In this document: one piece after another, positions 7,702 through 15,591 of the stretch | Layout of the letters: the number at the start of each line of letters is the position of its first letter | How positions within the stretch are numbered: the first letter of the stretch is position 1 | NCBI RefSeq assembly: GCF_900167445.1 | Contig: NZ_FUZT01000027.1 | Span: 1 to 37,318 of the forward strand | Reading direction: 5' to 3' | DNA: 37,318 bases | From: Maledivibacter halophilus | Lineage (GTDB): Bacteria; Bacillota; Clostridia; Peptostreptococcales; Caminicellaceae | Made by a program: the position numbers and the translations under genes | Notes under the pieces: model-generated | The model's input: only the letters and a program-made list of their open reading frames with translations | The model's database searches: none | What the model was told of the DNA's origin: nothing

Positions 7702-9258
7702 ATGATGAAGAGATATTTAATTAACTTTGACTTAGAAGAGATAAGGAAAGAACATTGCGATGTCGTAATAGTGGGGACTGGGATATCAGGCCTTTATACT
7801 GCATTAAATATAAGTGGAAAATATGAGATTAAGCTATTGACTAAAGATAAAATAAATGAAAGTAATAGTAACCTTGCTCAAGGAGGGATTGCAGCTTGCA
7901 TTAATAAGGAAAATAATATCAATCTCCACATAGAGGATACCCTTAGGGCAGGAAGATACTATAACGATAAAAAATCAGTAAAAATACTTGTAGAAGAAGC
8001 TCGTGAAAATATAAAAAAATTAATTGAAATTGGTGCCATATTTGATAAAGATGAGCATGGTAATATTATGCTTACTAGGGAAGGGGGACATTCAGAAAGA
8101 AGAATTCTACATTCTAAGGACCAAACAGGTAAAGAAGTAATAAGATCTTTGACAGAGGAAGTAAAAAAAAGAAAAAATATTAAAGTTGATGAAGAAACAT
8201 TTGTTATAGATTTACTGACATATAAAAATAAATGTATTGGTGTACTTGTTAAAGATGATAAAGAGATATATGCTTTATTAGCTAAAGCAGTAGTTCTTTC
8301 TACTGGAGGGATAGGACAAGTATATAAAAATACAACAAATTCATCTATTGCAACCGGTGATGGAATTTCCATGGCATATAGGGTTGGAGCAAAAATTGTT
8401 GACATGGAATTTGTTCAATTTCATCCTACAGCATTTTATAATGAAAAGGACAGAAAGAGATTTCTAATATCAGAAGCTGTAAGGGGAGAAGGAGCTGTGC
8501 TAAGAAACAGTAAAGATGAAGCCTTCATGGAGAATTATCATAAGCTTAAGGATTTAGCACCAAGAGATATTGTTGCAAAGGCTATTTTAATTGAAATAAA
8601 AAAGGAAAATAATCCTAATGTATATTTAGATATAACCCATAGAGATGAGAATTTTATAAAAAATAGATTCCCATATATATATGATGAATGCTTAAAAAAA
8701 GGCATTAATATATCAAAAGAGTATATTCCAGTCTGTCCAGTACAACACTATATAATGGGTGGAATTAAAGCGGATTATAAGGGTAGAACCAATATTGACT
8801 ATTTATATGCTTGTGGAGAATCAGCTTCTACAGGAGTCCATGGTGCAAACAGACTAGCCAGCAATTCATTACTTGACGGAATAGTATTTGGGAATAGAAT
8901 AGCCCAGGATATTAATATTAAAATAGGCTCGAAAAGTATTTATAATTTAAATCTAAAATATAAACATAATAAAGATGAATTAAAGTGTGATTTAAATAAA
9001 ATTAAAGAAAGAATAAGGGAAGTAATGAATAGATATGCTTTCATATTAAGAGGCAAAGAAGGTCTTAATAAAGCTTGTGAAATTATTGAAACCATAATTA
9101 AGGAGTTAAATAGTTATAGTAAAGATAGTATAGAATATTATGAATGCGTGAATATGGCTTATGTAGCTTATTTAATAATCACCTCAGCACTTAAAAGAAA
9201 GGAAAGCCTAGGAAGTCATATTATGGTTAGGGATTTAGGGGGAGAGAACTTTGTTTAA
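7702..9258 (+). CDS. nadB: L-aspartate oxidase
   Basis: An FAD enzyme that oxidises L-aspartate to iminoaspartate; in anaerobes fumarate serves as the electron acceptor. The 518-residue product has the FAD-binding VVIVGTGISGLYTAL near residues 21-35, SNLAQGGIAA, the substrate-region REGGHSERRILH, and the late YACGESASTGVHGANRLASN motif. It lacks some of the ~530-540 residue length of enterobacterial NadB, the difference being in the C-terminal helical domain. AAAGGAG stands about 10 bases before the ATG. Its last codons overlap nadC by 8 bp. Succinate dehydrogenase flavoproteins are relatives, but context fixes NadB. Confidence 0.97.
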   Translation: MMKRYLINFDLEEIRKEHCDVVIVGTGISGLYTALNISGKYEIKLLTKDKINESNSNLAQGGIAACINKENNINLHIEDTLRAGRYYNDKKSVKILVEEARENIKKLIEIGAIFDKDEHGNIMLTREGGHSERRILHSKDQTGKEVIRSLTEEVKKRKNIKVDEETFVIDLLTYKNKCIGVLVKDDKEIYALLAKAVVLSTGGIGQVYKNTTNSSIATGDGISMAYRVGAKIVDMEFVQFHPTAFYNEKDRKRFLISEAVRGEGAVLRNSKDEAFMENYHKLKDLAPRDIVAKAILIEIKKENNPNVYLDITHRDENFIKNRFPYIYDECLKKGINISKEYIPVCPVQHYIMGGIKADYKGRTNIDYLYACGESASTGVHGANRLASNSLLDGIVFGNRIAQDINIKIGSKSIYNLNLKYKHNKDELKCDLNKIKERIREVMNRYAFILRGKEGLNKACEIIETIIKELNSYSKDSIEYYECVNMAYVAYLIITSALKRKESLGSHIMVRDLGGENFV

Positions 9259-10084
9259 TTGGGTTTTAATTGATGAAATAATAGTAAATGCATTAAAAGA
9301 AGATATTAGTAATATAGATATAACCACCGATAATTTAATAGACAATAAAAGTATATCAAAGGCCTGTATGATTACTAAGGAGAATGGAGTAATAGCAGGA
9401 TTAGCTGTTGCAAAAAGAGTATTTGAAATGATAGATGGTGAAATTAAAGTAATTTTTAATGTAAAGGATGGAGATGAAGTAACAAAGGGTGTTAATATTG
9501 CTGAAATAAAAGGTAGTACTAAGGCTATACTCAAAGGAGAGAGGATAGCATTAAATATTCTTCAAAGAATGTCGGGAATAGCATCAATATCTAAAAAATA
9601 CAGTGAAATTGTTAAAGATTATCCAGTAAGGATAGTTGATACAAGAAAAACTACTCCTGGACTCAGAATATTAGAAAAATACGCTGTTAGAGTAGGAGGT
9701 TGCCATAATCATAGATATAATCTTTCTGAATCTGTTATGATTAAAGATAATCATATAAGGGCTGTAGGGGGTATTAAAAAGGCTGTTGCTAAGATAAAGG
9801 ATAGGACTTCTCATACAGTAAAAATTGAAGTTGAAGTTGAAAGTGTTAATAAACTTAAAGAAGCTATAGAAGCAGGGGCTGATATTGTAATGCTTGATAA
9901 TATGAATATTGATGAAATGACTAAGGCTGTTAAAGTGGCGGAGGGAAGAGTTTTACTTGAAGCTTCAGGTGGATTAAATATTGGTAATATAGTTGATGTT
10001 GCAAAAACAGGTGTTGATATAATTTCTGTAGGTGCTTTGACTCATTCTGCTAAGGCTATGGATATTAGTTTGAATATATTTTAG
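9251..10084 (+). CDS. nadC: Nicotinate-nucleotide pyrophosphorylase (quinolinate phosphoribosyltransferase)
   Basis: Converts quinolinate and PRPP to nicotinate mononucleotide with loss of CO2. The 277-residue product has the family motifs KGERIALNILQRMSGIAS, DTRKTTPGLR (about residues 132-141, PRPP/quinolinate binding) and GGCHNHRYNLSESVMIKDNH, plus the C-terminal barrel strand EASGGLNIGNI. The start is TTG 9251, which follows GGGGAGAG inside the end of nadB; the 8-bp overlap argues for translational coupling. It closes the nadABC operon. Confidence 0.96.
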   Translation: MFNWVLIDEIIVNALKEDISNIDITTDNLIDNKSISKACMITKENGVIAGLAVAKRVFEMIDGEIKVIFNVKDGDEVTKGVNIAEIKGSTKAILKGERIALNILQRMSGIASISKKYSEIVKDYPVRIVDTRKTTPGLRILEKYAVRVGGCHNHRYNLSESVMIKDNHIRAVGGIKKAVAKIKDRTSHTVKIEVEVESVNKLKEAIEAGADIVMLDNMNIDEMTKAVKVAEGRVLLEASGGLNIGNIVDVAKTGVDIISVGALTHSAKAMDISLNIF

Positions 10085-10136
10085 TTAATATAATGAAATA
10101 GATTGAAAGACTAATTTATACATTAAGAAAATCTAT

Positions 10137-10168
10137 AAACTTTAAAGAAGACAATTTAAGTTTTTTAG
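10137..10168 (+). terminator. Possible terminator after nadC
   Basis: AAACTT (about 10137-10142) pairs with AAGTTT (about 10158-10163), followed by TTTAGG. The stem is short and AT-only, so the call is weak. Confidence 0.35.
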
Positions 10169-10307
10169 GATAAAGGATAAATAAGATAATGAATATTTAT
10201 ACCTTTATATTTGAATTTATTATTTTTACTTTAAATCATTTATATTCAAACATGTTTTATTTATACATGAACAAATAATTTGAATAAATACCAAAGAGGT
10301 GGCTTAA

Positions 10308-11336
10308 ATGAAAAAGGGTTTTAAAGAATATATAACTAAAGCACTAAATGGAATGGCTTTAGGATTATTTGCATCATTAATTATTGGTCTAATACTTAAA
10401 CAAATTGGTGATTTTACTGGTATAGATGAGCTTATAACCTTTGGAAATGTTTCTCAATTTATGATGGGACCAGCCATAGGGGCTGCTGTGGCATATAGTG
10501 TAGGTGCTCCGCCTTTAGGTATATTTGCCTCTTTAGTGGCTGGAGCTATAGGAGCAGGAACAGTTGCTAAGGCTGAAAGTGGAGCATTCATAGTTATTAT
10601 AGGAGAGCCTGTTGGTTCTTTTATAGCAGCATTAACAGCAGCAGAATTTTCAAAATTGATATCCGGAAGGACAAAAGTAGATATAGTACTTGTTCCAGCT
10701 GCAACTATCATAGTTGGCGGATTGGTTGGAGTATTTGTAAGTCCTGGCATAGCTCAGATTATGAAGGGATTGGGAGAAATAATTAATAGGGCAACTGAGC
10801 TTCATCCTGTTCCTATGGGTATTATTGTGGCTGTTTTAATGGGAATGATATTAACTTTACCAATAAGCAGTGCGGCTTTAGCCATATCCCTGCAATTAAG
10901 TGGGCTAGCTGCAGGAGCATCGGTTGTCGGGTGCTCAGCTCAAATGATAGGCTTTGCAATAGCAAGCTATAGAGAAAATGGATTTGGAGGATTTATAGCT
11001 CAGGGTCTTGGTACTTCAATGCTTCAAGTACCCAATATAATAAAAAATCCTTTTATTTGGATACCTCCTACATTGGCCAGTGCTGTAATTGGACCAATAT
11101 CAACCTATATTTTTAAAATGGAAAATAACAGTATAGGCGCAGGCATGGGAACTAGTGGTTTGGTAGGTCAATTTGGTACTATGGCTGCTATGGCTGGTAA
11201 AATTTCTGTAGGTAAAATTATTATTAATATAGGAATACTTCATTTTATACTACCTGCTATACTTACCCTCATTATTTCTGAATATATGAGAAAAAAAGGA
11301 TATATAAAATATGGAGATATGGAGCTCAATCAGTAG
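10308..11336 (+). CDS. PfoR / PTS EIIC_2-family membrane protein
   Basis: A 342-residue integral membrane protein with about nine to ten hydrophobic segments rich in Gly and Ala (AGAIGAGTVAKAESGAF, PVGMGIIVAVLMG-type stretches). It fits the orphan phosphotransferase EIIC_2 family that includes PfoR of Clostridium perfringens. No EIIA or EIIB domain is fused or adjacent and no phosphorylated Cys/His motif is evident, so PTS transport of a sugar is doubtful. Members are often simply called PTS transporter subunit IIC. AGAGGTGG precedes the ATG. It follows nadC by 223 bp; whether it belongs to the NAD regulon or moves a related compound cannot be told. The substrate is unknown. Confidence 0.8.
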   Translation: MKKGFKEYITKALNGMALGLFASLIIGLILKQIGDFTGIDELITFGNVSQFMMGPAIGAAVAYSVGAPPLGIFASLVAGAIGAGTVAKAESGAFIVIIGEPVGSFIAALTAAEFSKLISGRTKVDIVLVPAATIIVGGLVGVFVSPGIAQIMKGLGEIINRATELHPVPMGIIVAVLMGMILTLPISSAALAISLQLSGLAAGASVVGCSAQMIGFAIASYRENGFGGFIAQGLGTSMLQVPNIIKNPFIWIPPTLASAVIGPISTYIFKMENNSIGAGMGTSGLVGQFGTMAAMAGKISVGKIIINIGILHFILPAILTLIISEYMRKKGYIKYGDMELNQ

Positions 11337-11447
11337 AGATTTTAAAGCTAGTATATCAGATGATTTTTAGAAGATGTAATTATGTAATTATGTAATTTCC
11401 TCAATAATTAAAATTGAAAAGTATAATAAAATAATTTGAAAATTGGT

Positions 11448-11484
11448 AAAGCCCTTGGAGTATATATCTAAAGGGCTTTGTATT
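11448..11484 (+). terminator. Terminator of the PfoR-like gene
   Basis: AAAGCCCTT (11448-11456) and AAGGGCTTT (11471-11479), loop of 14 nt, followed by GTATTTATT. It is the only GC-containing stem in the 355-bp gap before rubrerythrin. Confidence 0.7.
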
Positions 11485-11570
11485 TATTGAGGTATTTATA
11501 TAACGAATTTAGAAAGCAAATGAAAAACTTAAAAAAATGTTTTGTTTTGATTTTTTAAGGTATATATATA

Positions 11571-11640
11571 ATTGAGGAAATTGCATAATACATGTGAAGA
11601 ATTTTAAAATACAAATTAAAGTGAAATAATAGTATGTATT
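11571..11640 (-). repeat. Dispersed AAATTGCATAAT element, truncated copy J
   Basis: ATTGAGGAAATTGCATAATA starts at 11571. The 24 bases 11575-11598 are identical to 12482-12505 of copy I. The far end is not recognisable. A solo end in the opposite sense, TTATGTAATTTCCTCAA, lies near 11389-11405. Confidence 0.6.
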
Positions 11641-11691
11641 TGAAAATTTTAAATAAAGAATAAAAATTATATAGAGGGGAGATATAATATT

Positions 11692-12267
11692 ATGAAAAAT
11701 TTAGTTGGAACTAAAACAGAACAAAATTTACTTAAAGGATTTGCCGGGGAATCTCAGGCAAGGACTAGATACACACTTTTTGCTGAAAAGGCAAAGGAAG
11801 AAGGTTATGAGCAAATAGCAGAATTGTTTTTAGAAACTGCTGAAAATGAAAAGTATCATGCTGAGAAATTTTTTAGCTTTTTAGAAGGAAGACCATTAGA
11901 GATAACTGCCACATATCCAGCAGGTAAGGTTGGAACAACAGCCGAAAATTTAAGGGCTGCAGCTGAAGGGGAAAACGAAGAACATACTGAAATTTATCCT
12001 GAATTTGCCAAGGTGGCTAAGGAAGAAGGCTTTCCACAGATTGCAGCAGTGTTTAATTTAGTTTCTAAGGTTGAGGTAGAACATGAAAAAAGATATCTTA
12101 AACTTCTTGAGAATTTAGAACAAGGAAAAGTATTTAAGAAAGAGGGAGCCACTAGATGGAAGTGTAGAGCATGTGGATATGTACACGAAGCAGCAGGGGC
12201 TCCAGGTAAATGTCCATTATGTGGCGTTGAGAAGGCTTATTTTGAAATTAAAGAAACTAATTACTAA
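11692..12267 (+). CDS. rbr: Rubrerythrin
   Basis: A peroxide-reducing non-haem iron protein of anaerobes. The 191 residues comprise a ferritin-like four-helix domain with the diiron ligands E20, E53, H56, glutamates around 93-97 (AEGENEEH) and EVEHEK near 128-133, then a C-terminal rubredoxin-like domain with two CxxC pairs, C158/C161 and C174/C177. This is the standard domain order and length. A GAGGGG site stands 12 bases before ATG 11692. It is monocistronic, with a clear terminator. Regulation by PerR is usual for the family, but I saw no convincing PerR box. Confidence 0.97.
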   Translation: MKNLVGTKTEQNLLKGFAGESQARTRYTLFAEKAKEEGYEQIAELFLETAENEKYHAEKFFSFLEGRPLEITATYPAGKVGTTAENLRAAAEGENEEHTEIYPEFAKVAKEEGFPQIAAVFNLVSKVEVEHEKRYLKLLENLEQGKVFKKEGATRWKCRACGYVHEAAGAPGKCPLCGVEKAYFEIKETNY

Positions 12268-12287
12268 TAAATATTAAATATATTATT

Positions 12288-12325
12288 ATAAAGCATCTAT
12301 TCCTTATGAGTAGATGCTTTATTTC
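12288..12325 (+). terminator. Rubrerythrin terminator
   Basis: A perfect 12-bp stem, ATAAAGCATCTA (12288-12299) and TAGATGCTTTAT (12311-12322), 11-nt loop, then TTCAT. It begins 20 bp after the stop codon. Confidence 0.8.
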
Positions 12326-12479
12326 ATATATATCCTAATCTAAAGTTGATTGGCTCCAAAGTATTATAAACAAACAAAAGTTTCCCATTTATATTTTTAT
12401 GAAGGTTTTTTTTATCTAGTATAGAAATATAAGGTTAATGAAAAAAATAATCATATTAGGATTTTATAATATAAATATT

Positions 12480-12605
12480 TTAGGAAATTGCATAATACAT
12501 GTGAATAGTTTTAAGATGCAAAAAGTAGTAGGGAGAGTCAGGTAAGTTATCTACATATTGCATTCTAAAATTAATAATGTTAATTATGTAAGTTTCTCAT
12601 TTAAG
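12480..12605 (-). repeat. Dispersed AAATTGCATAAT element, copy I (diverged)
   Basis: In the minus sense it runs from TAAATGAGAAACTTACATAA (from 12603 leftward) through CTACTACTTTTTGCATCTTA to TATTATGCAATTTCCTA at 12480. Order and key words match copies A-C, with many substitutions. It fills part of the 420-bp gap between rubrerythrin and the APH-like gene; nothing else was recognised there. Confidence 0.65.
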
Positions 12606-12686
12606 TATGGACATTAATTTGATAAAACTAAAAACTGATAAAATTTCATTAGATTTCTTTATATTTTTTAGAGGAGAGAAACTAAA

Positions 12687-13577
12687 GTGGAAAAGCTTAT
12701 TAGAAAAGTAATAAAAATAATGAAATTAAAGGTTCGTGATATGGACTCTGTTCCAGAATCGTATAGTTCTAAAGTATGTAGCTTGGTTTTAGAAAATGGT
12801 GAAAAGGTTATATTAAAAATACCATATAATAAGAAAAAGCTGCTTAAGGAATATAAAATGCTAAAGCTTTTAGAAGGTAAGCTTCCTACACCAAGAATAT
12901 TAGATTTTTGGGAGGGAAATGATGAAATTTCAGGAGCCTTAATATTATCCTATATTGACGGGAAACCTATTACTAACAATATAGGAAATAAAATAGCATA
13001 TCAAATGGGTGAACTTTTAGCTCGACTTCATGATATTAATATAGAAAGGAATGAACTTGGTAAGGCGTATGAATTAATATATACAGAAGAGGATAAATGG
13101 TGGGAAATTATTAGAGAATGGTTTGAAGGTTGTATAGATGATTGTAAAAATATTTTAAATACAAAATTAATTGATGAATGTATTAAACTTTTCGATTTAT
13201 ACTATAAAGATTTACCCAAGCCCGATTATCCTTCTATAGTACATATGGACTATAGACCAGGAAATATACTTATTAAGGATTCAAATATTGTAGGTCTTTT
13301 AGATTTTGAAACAGTAAGAATAGGCTCAGCGGATGTAGATTTTTCCAAGATAAAGCTTTTTGTTTGGGATTTATATCCCGGCAGCAGAAAAAGTTTTTTG
13401 TTGGGATATAGTAACATACGAAGTTTACCAGATATTGAAAGAACCTTACCTTTTTATCAGTTATTTAACACTTTTACAGGTGTTGGATGGTGTGTAAAGA
13501 GAGGAAAGACCAATGATAGTTTTTGTAATCAAAATATAATTAAGCTAGAAAAAATAATCAAAGAAAGTAGGATATGA
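12687..13577 (+). CDS. Aminoglycoside phosphotransferase-fold kinase (APH family)
   Basis: A 296-residue protein of the APH/choline-kinase superfamily. It has a lysine in the ATP-binding N-lobe (EKVILKIPYN), the catalytic loop VHMDYRPGNILI with the HxDxxxxN pattern (H, D and N all present) and the Mg-binding DFE in GLLDFETVRIG. These are shared by antibiotic kinases and by many small-metabolite kinases, so resistance is not implied. The start is GTG 12687, eight bases after GAGGAGAG. It ends 14 bp before the M3 peptidase start and its stop overlaps that gene's ribosome site, so the two are probably co-transcribed. The substrate is unknown. Confidence 0.8.
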   Translation: MEKLIRKVIKIMKLKVRDMDSVPESYSSKVCSLVLENGEKVILKIPYNKKKLLKEYKMLKLLEGKLPTPRILDFWEGNDEISGALILSYIDGKPITNNIGNKIAYQMGELLARLHDINIERNELGKAYELIYTEEDKWWEIIREWFEGCIDDCKNILNTKLIDECIKLFDLYYKDLPKPDYPSIVHMDYRPGNILIKDSNIVGLLDFETVRIGSADVDFSKIKLFVWDLYPGSRKSFLLGYSNIRSLPDIERTLPFYQLFNTFTGVGWCVKRGKTNDSFCNQNIIKLEKIIKESRI

Positions 13578-13591
13578 AAGGAGACTATAAG

Positions 13592-15304
13592 ATGTTAACA
13601 GATAAAGGGATAGAAAAGAAAAAAAGGATATATTTTGATGAAAACTTTAAGGCGGATGAATGGGAGGAAGTTGAAAAGGAATTTAAAGAAATTGAAGGAG
13701 CCCAGATCAATTCTAAAGATGATTTAGAAAATCTTATTGAAAAATATAGTGAATTATCATATATAATTGAGGAGACCTATGCATGGAAATATATAAAAAT
13801 GACTTGTAATGCTGATAAACCACAATATTCTAAAGCGTTTAATCAGTTTTACGCAGATATTGTTTCCAAAAGTCAGCCCTATGATTTTAGATTTAAAAAG
13901 AAGATATATGAAAGTCCCTATAAGGATGAGATGTCTTCTGATAAATATGCTCATTTTATAAGAATAATATCTAAGGATATAGAGATTTTTAGAGAAGAGA
14001 ATATTCCTCTTATGGTAAAAGAAAATGAGCTCTCCAATAAATATGGAGAAATTATGTCGGGGCTTACTGTAGATTTTGATGGAGAAGAGAACACATTATT
14101 ACAAATGAAAAAATATCTAAAATATCCGAATAGAGAAGTAAGAGAACGGGCATGGAGATTAATATCTGAAAAAGTCTTTAGTAAAAAGGAGGAGTTAGAA
14201 AAATTATTTGATGATTTGAAGGAAATAAGAGTAAAAATTGCTAAAAATGCTGGTTTTGATAATTATAGAGATTATATGCACAGGGCAAAGGGAAGATTTG
14301 ATTATACCCCTGAAGATATTTTTAAATTTCATGATTCAGTAGAAAAAGTTGTAATTCCTTTTTTAAAAGAATTGAGTAATGAAAGAAAAGAAAAGCTTAA
14401 AGTTGAAAAGCTGAGACCCTGGGATACAGAGGTGGATGTTGATGGTAAAGTTTTAAAGCCCTTCGATGATGCAGAAGAATTTATAGACAAGTCTATTAGA
14501 ATTTTATATAAAGTAAAGCCAGAATTTGGACAAAAGTTACAAATGATGAAAAATAGTAAATTTCTTGATTTAGAAAATAGAAAAGGGAAAGCACCAGGAG
14601 GATATAACTTCCCACTTGCTGAACATGGAGCTGCATTTATTTTTATGAATGCAGTAGGTCTGAATTCCGATGTAAGAACTTTACTTCATGAATCAGGCCA
14701 TGCAATGCATTCCTTTGCAAAGGCAGATGAAAAAATAAGTCAATATAAAGATGTTCCAAGTGAGGTTGCAGAGCTTGCATCTATGTCAATGGAGCTTCTT
14801 ACATTAGAATATCTGGATGAATATTATGAAGATGAAGAAGATTTGAGAAAAGCAAAGAGGGAGCAAATTGAAGGCACTATACAATTTTTACCATGGGCCA
14901 TGATTGTAGATGCTTTTCAACAGTGGATATATACTAATCCAGATCATACAGTAGAAGAAAGAACAGAATATTTTAAATCCCTTATGGATAGATTTAACCA
15001 GGGGGTAGATTGGTCGGAGTTTGATATAGAAAAGGGAGCAAGATGGCTTAGACAGCTTCATATATTTGAAGTTCCCTTTTATTATATTGAATATGCTATT
15101 TCACAGCTTGGAGCTATAGCTATATATAAAAATTATAAAGAAAATGGACCTAAAGCTATTGAGCAATATGAAAATTTCTTAAAGCTTGGGTATTCTCAGT
15201 CTGTTAGCAGTATATACGAGACAGCAGGAATAAAATTTGATTTTTCAAAGGATTATATTAAGGAAATAGTAGAATTTATAAAGAAAGAATTAAAGGAAAT
15301 TTAA
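13592..15304 (+). CDS. M3-family oligoendopeptidase
   Basis: A 570-residue cytosolic zinc peptidase that cuts short peptides. The zinc site HESGH lies at residues 366-370, and a glutamate ligand follows in ELASMSMELLTLEYL about 25 residues later. The N-terminal half is helical and charged, as in thimet-type M3 enzymes, and no signal peptide is present. The length and the motif FPLAEHGAAFIFMN before the zinc site fit the M3B/PepF-related clade. AAAGGAG at 13577-13583 fixes ATG 13592 as the start; an in-frame ATG at 13574 would overlap the site. It probably forms an operon with the preceding kinase. Confidence 0.92.
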   Translation: MLTDKGIEKKKRIYFDENFKADEWEEVEKEFKEIEGAQINSKDDLENLIEKYSELSYIIEETYAWKYIKMTCNADKPQYSKAFNQFYADIVSKSQPYDFRFKKKIYESPYKDEMSSDKYAHFIRIISKDIEIFREENIPLMVKENELSNKYGEIMSGLTVDFDGEENTLLQMKKYLKYPNREVRERAWRLISEKVFSKKEELEKLFDDLKEIRVKIAKNAGFDNYRDYMHRAKGRFDYTPEDIFKFHDSVEKVVIPFLKELSNERKEKLKVEKLRPWDTEVDVDGKVLKPFDDAEEFIDKSIRILYKVKPEFGQKLQMMKNSKFLDLENRKGKAPGGYNFPLAEHGAAFIFMNAVGLNSDVRTLLHESGHAMHSFAKADEKISQYKDVPSEVAELASMSMELLTLEYLDEYYEDEEDLRKAKREQIEGTIQFLPWAMIVDAFQQWIYTNPDHTVEERTEYFKSLMDRFNQGVDWSEFDIEKGARWLRQLHIFEVPFYYIEYAISQLGAIAIYKNYKENGPKAIEQYENFLKLGYSQSVSSIYETAGIKFDFSKDYIKEIVEFIKKELKEI

Positions 15305-15430
15305 AAACTATCTGCCAAATATAGCTTGAAAATCTTTAATATACTGCCGTCAAAATTAAACAACAAAACTAAAAGTAATATTATTCCTATATGAAATTGT
15401 CCTAAATTTTAATTATGAAATTATTTTACT
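15303..15430 (+). repeat. Dispersed element, copy F (strongly diverged)
   Basis: AAAAACTATCTGCCAAATATAG, read from 15304, and AATTGTCCTAAATTTTAATT, from about 15395, match the same two segments of copy E in the same order. It begins at the stop codon of the peptidase gene. A further solo end, GAGGAAATTGTATAATTCTA, lies at 15495-15514. Confidence 0.5.
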
Positions 15431-15526
15431 CTATAGGGCTTTGGGGTATATAAAAAAAGAATAATAATGGCTATATTTGGTATAATTAAGATATGAGGAA
15501 ATTGTATAATTCTAATTTTAAAAATC

Positions 15527-15561
15527 ACATAAGCAAATATTATACTTAAATTTGCTTATGT
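15527..15561. other. Hairpin in the leader of the UPF0182 gene
   Basis: ACATAAGCAAAT (15527-15538) and ATTTGCTTATGT (15550-15561) form a perfect 12-bp stem with an 11-nt loop, ending about 15 bp before the ribosome site. The T-rich side (GATTTTTAAAATT) is on the minus strand, so as a terminator it would face antisense transcription. Confidence 0.55.
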
Positions 15562-15591
15562 AAGAAGTAATTTGATAGGATGGTGATCTAT

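Noticed and set aside
10308..11336. Complete PTS sugar transporter
   Set aside because: No EIIA/EIIB domains are fused or adjacent; the protein matches the orphan PfoR/EIIC_2 family, so no sugar can be assigned.
12687..13577. Antibiotic resistance gene
   Set aside because: Only the general APH/choline-kinase fold motifs are seen; nothing identifies an aminoglycoside as substrate and the context is a peptidase gene.
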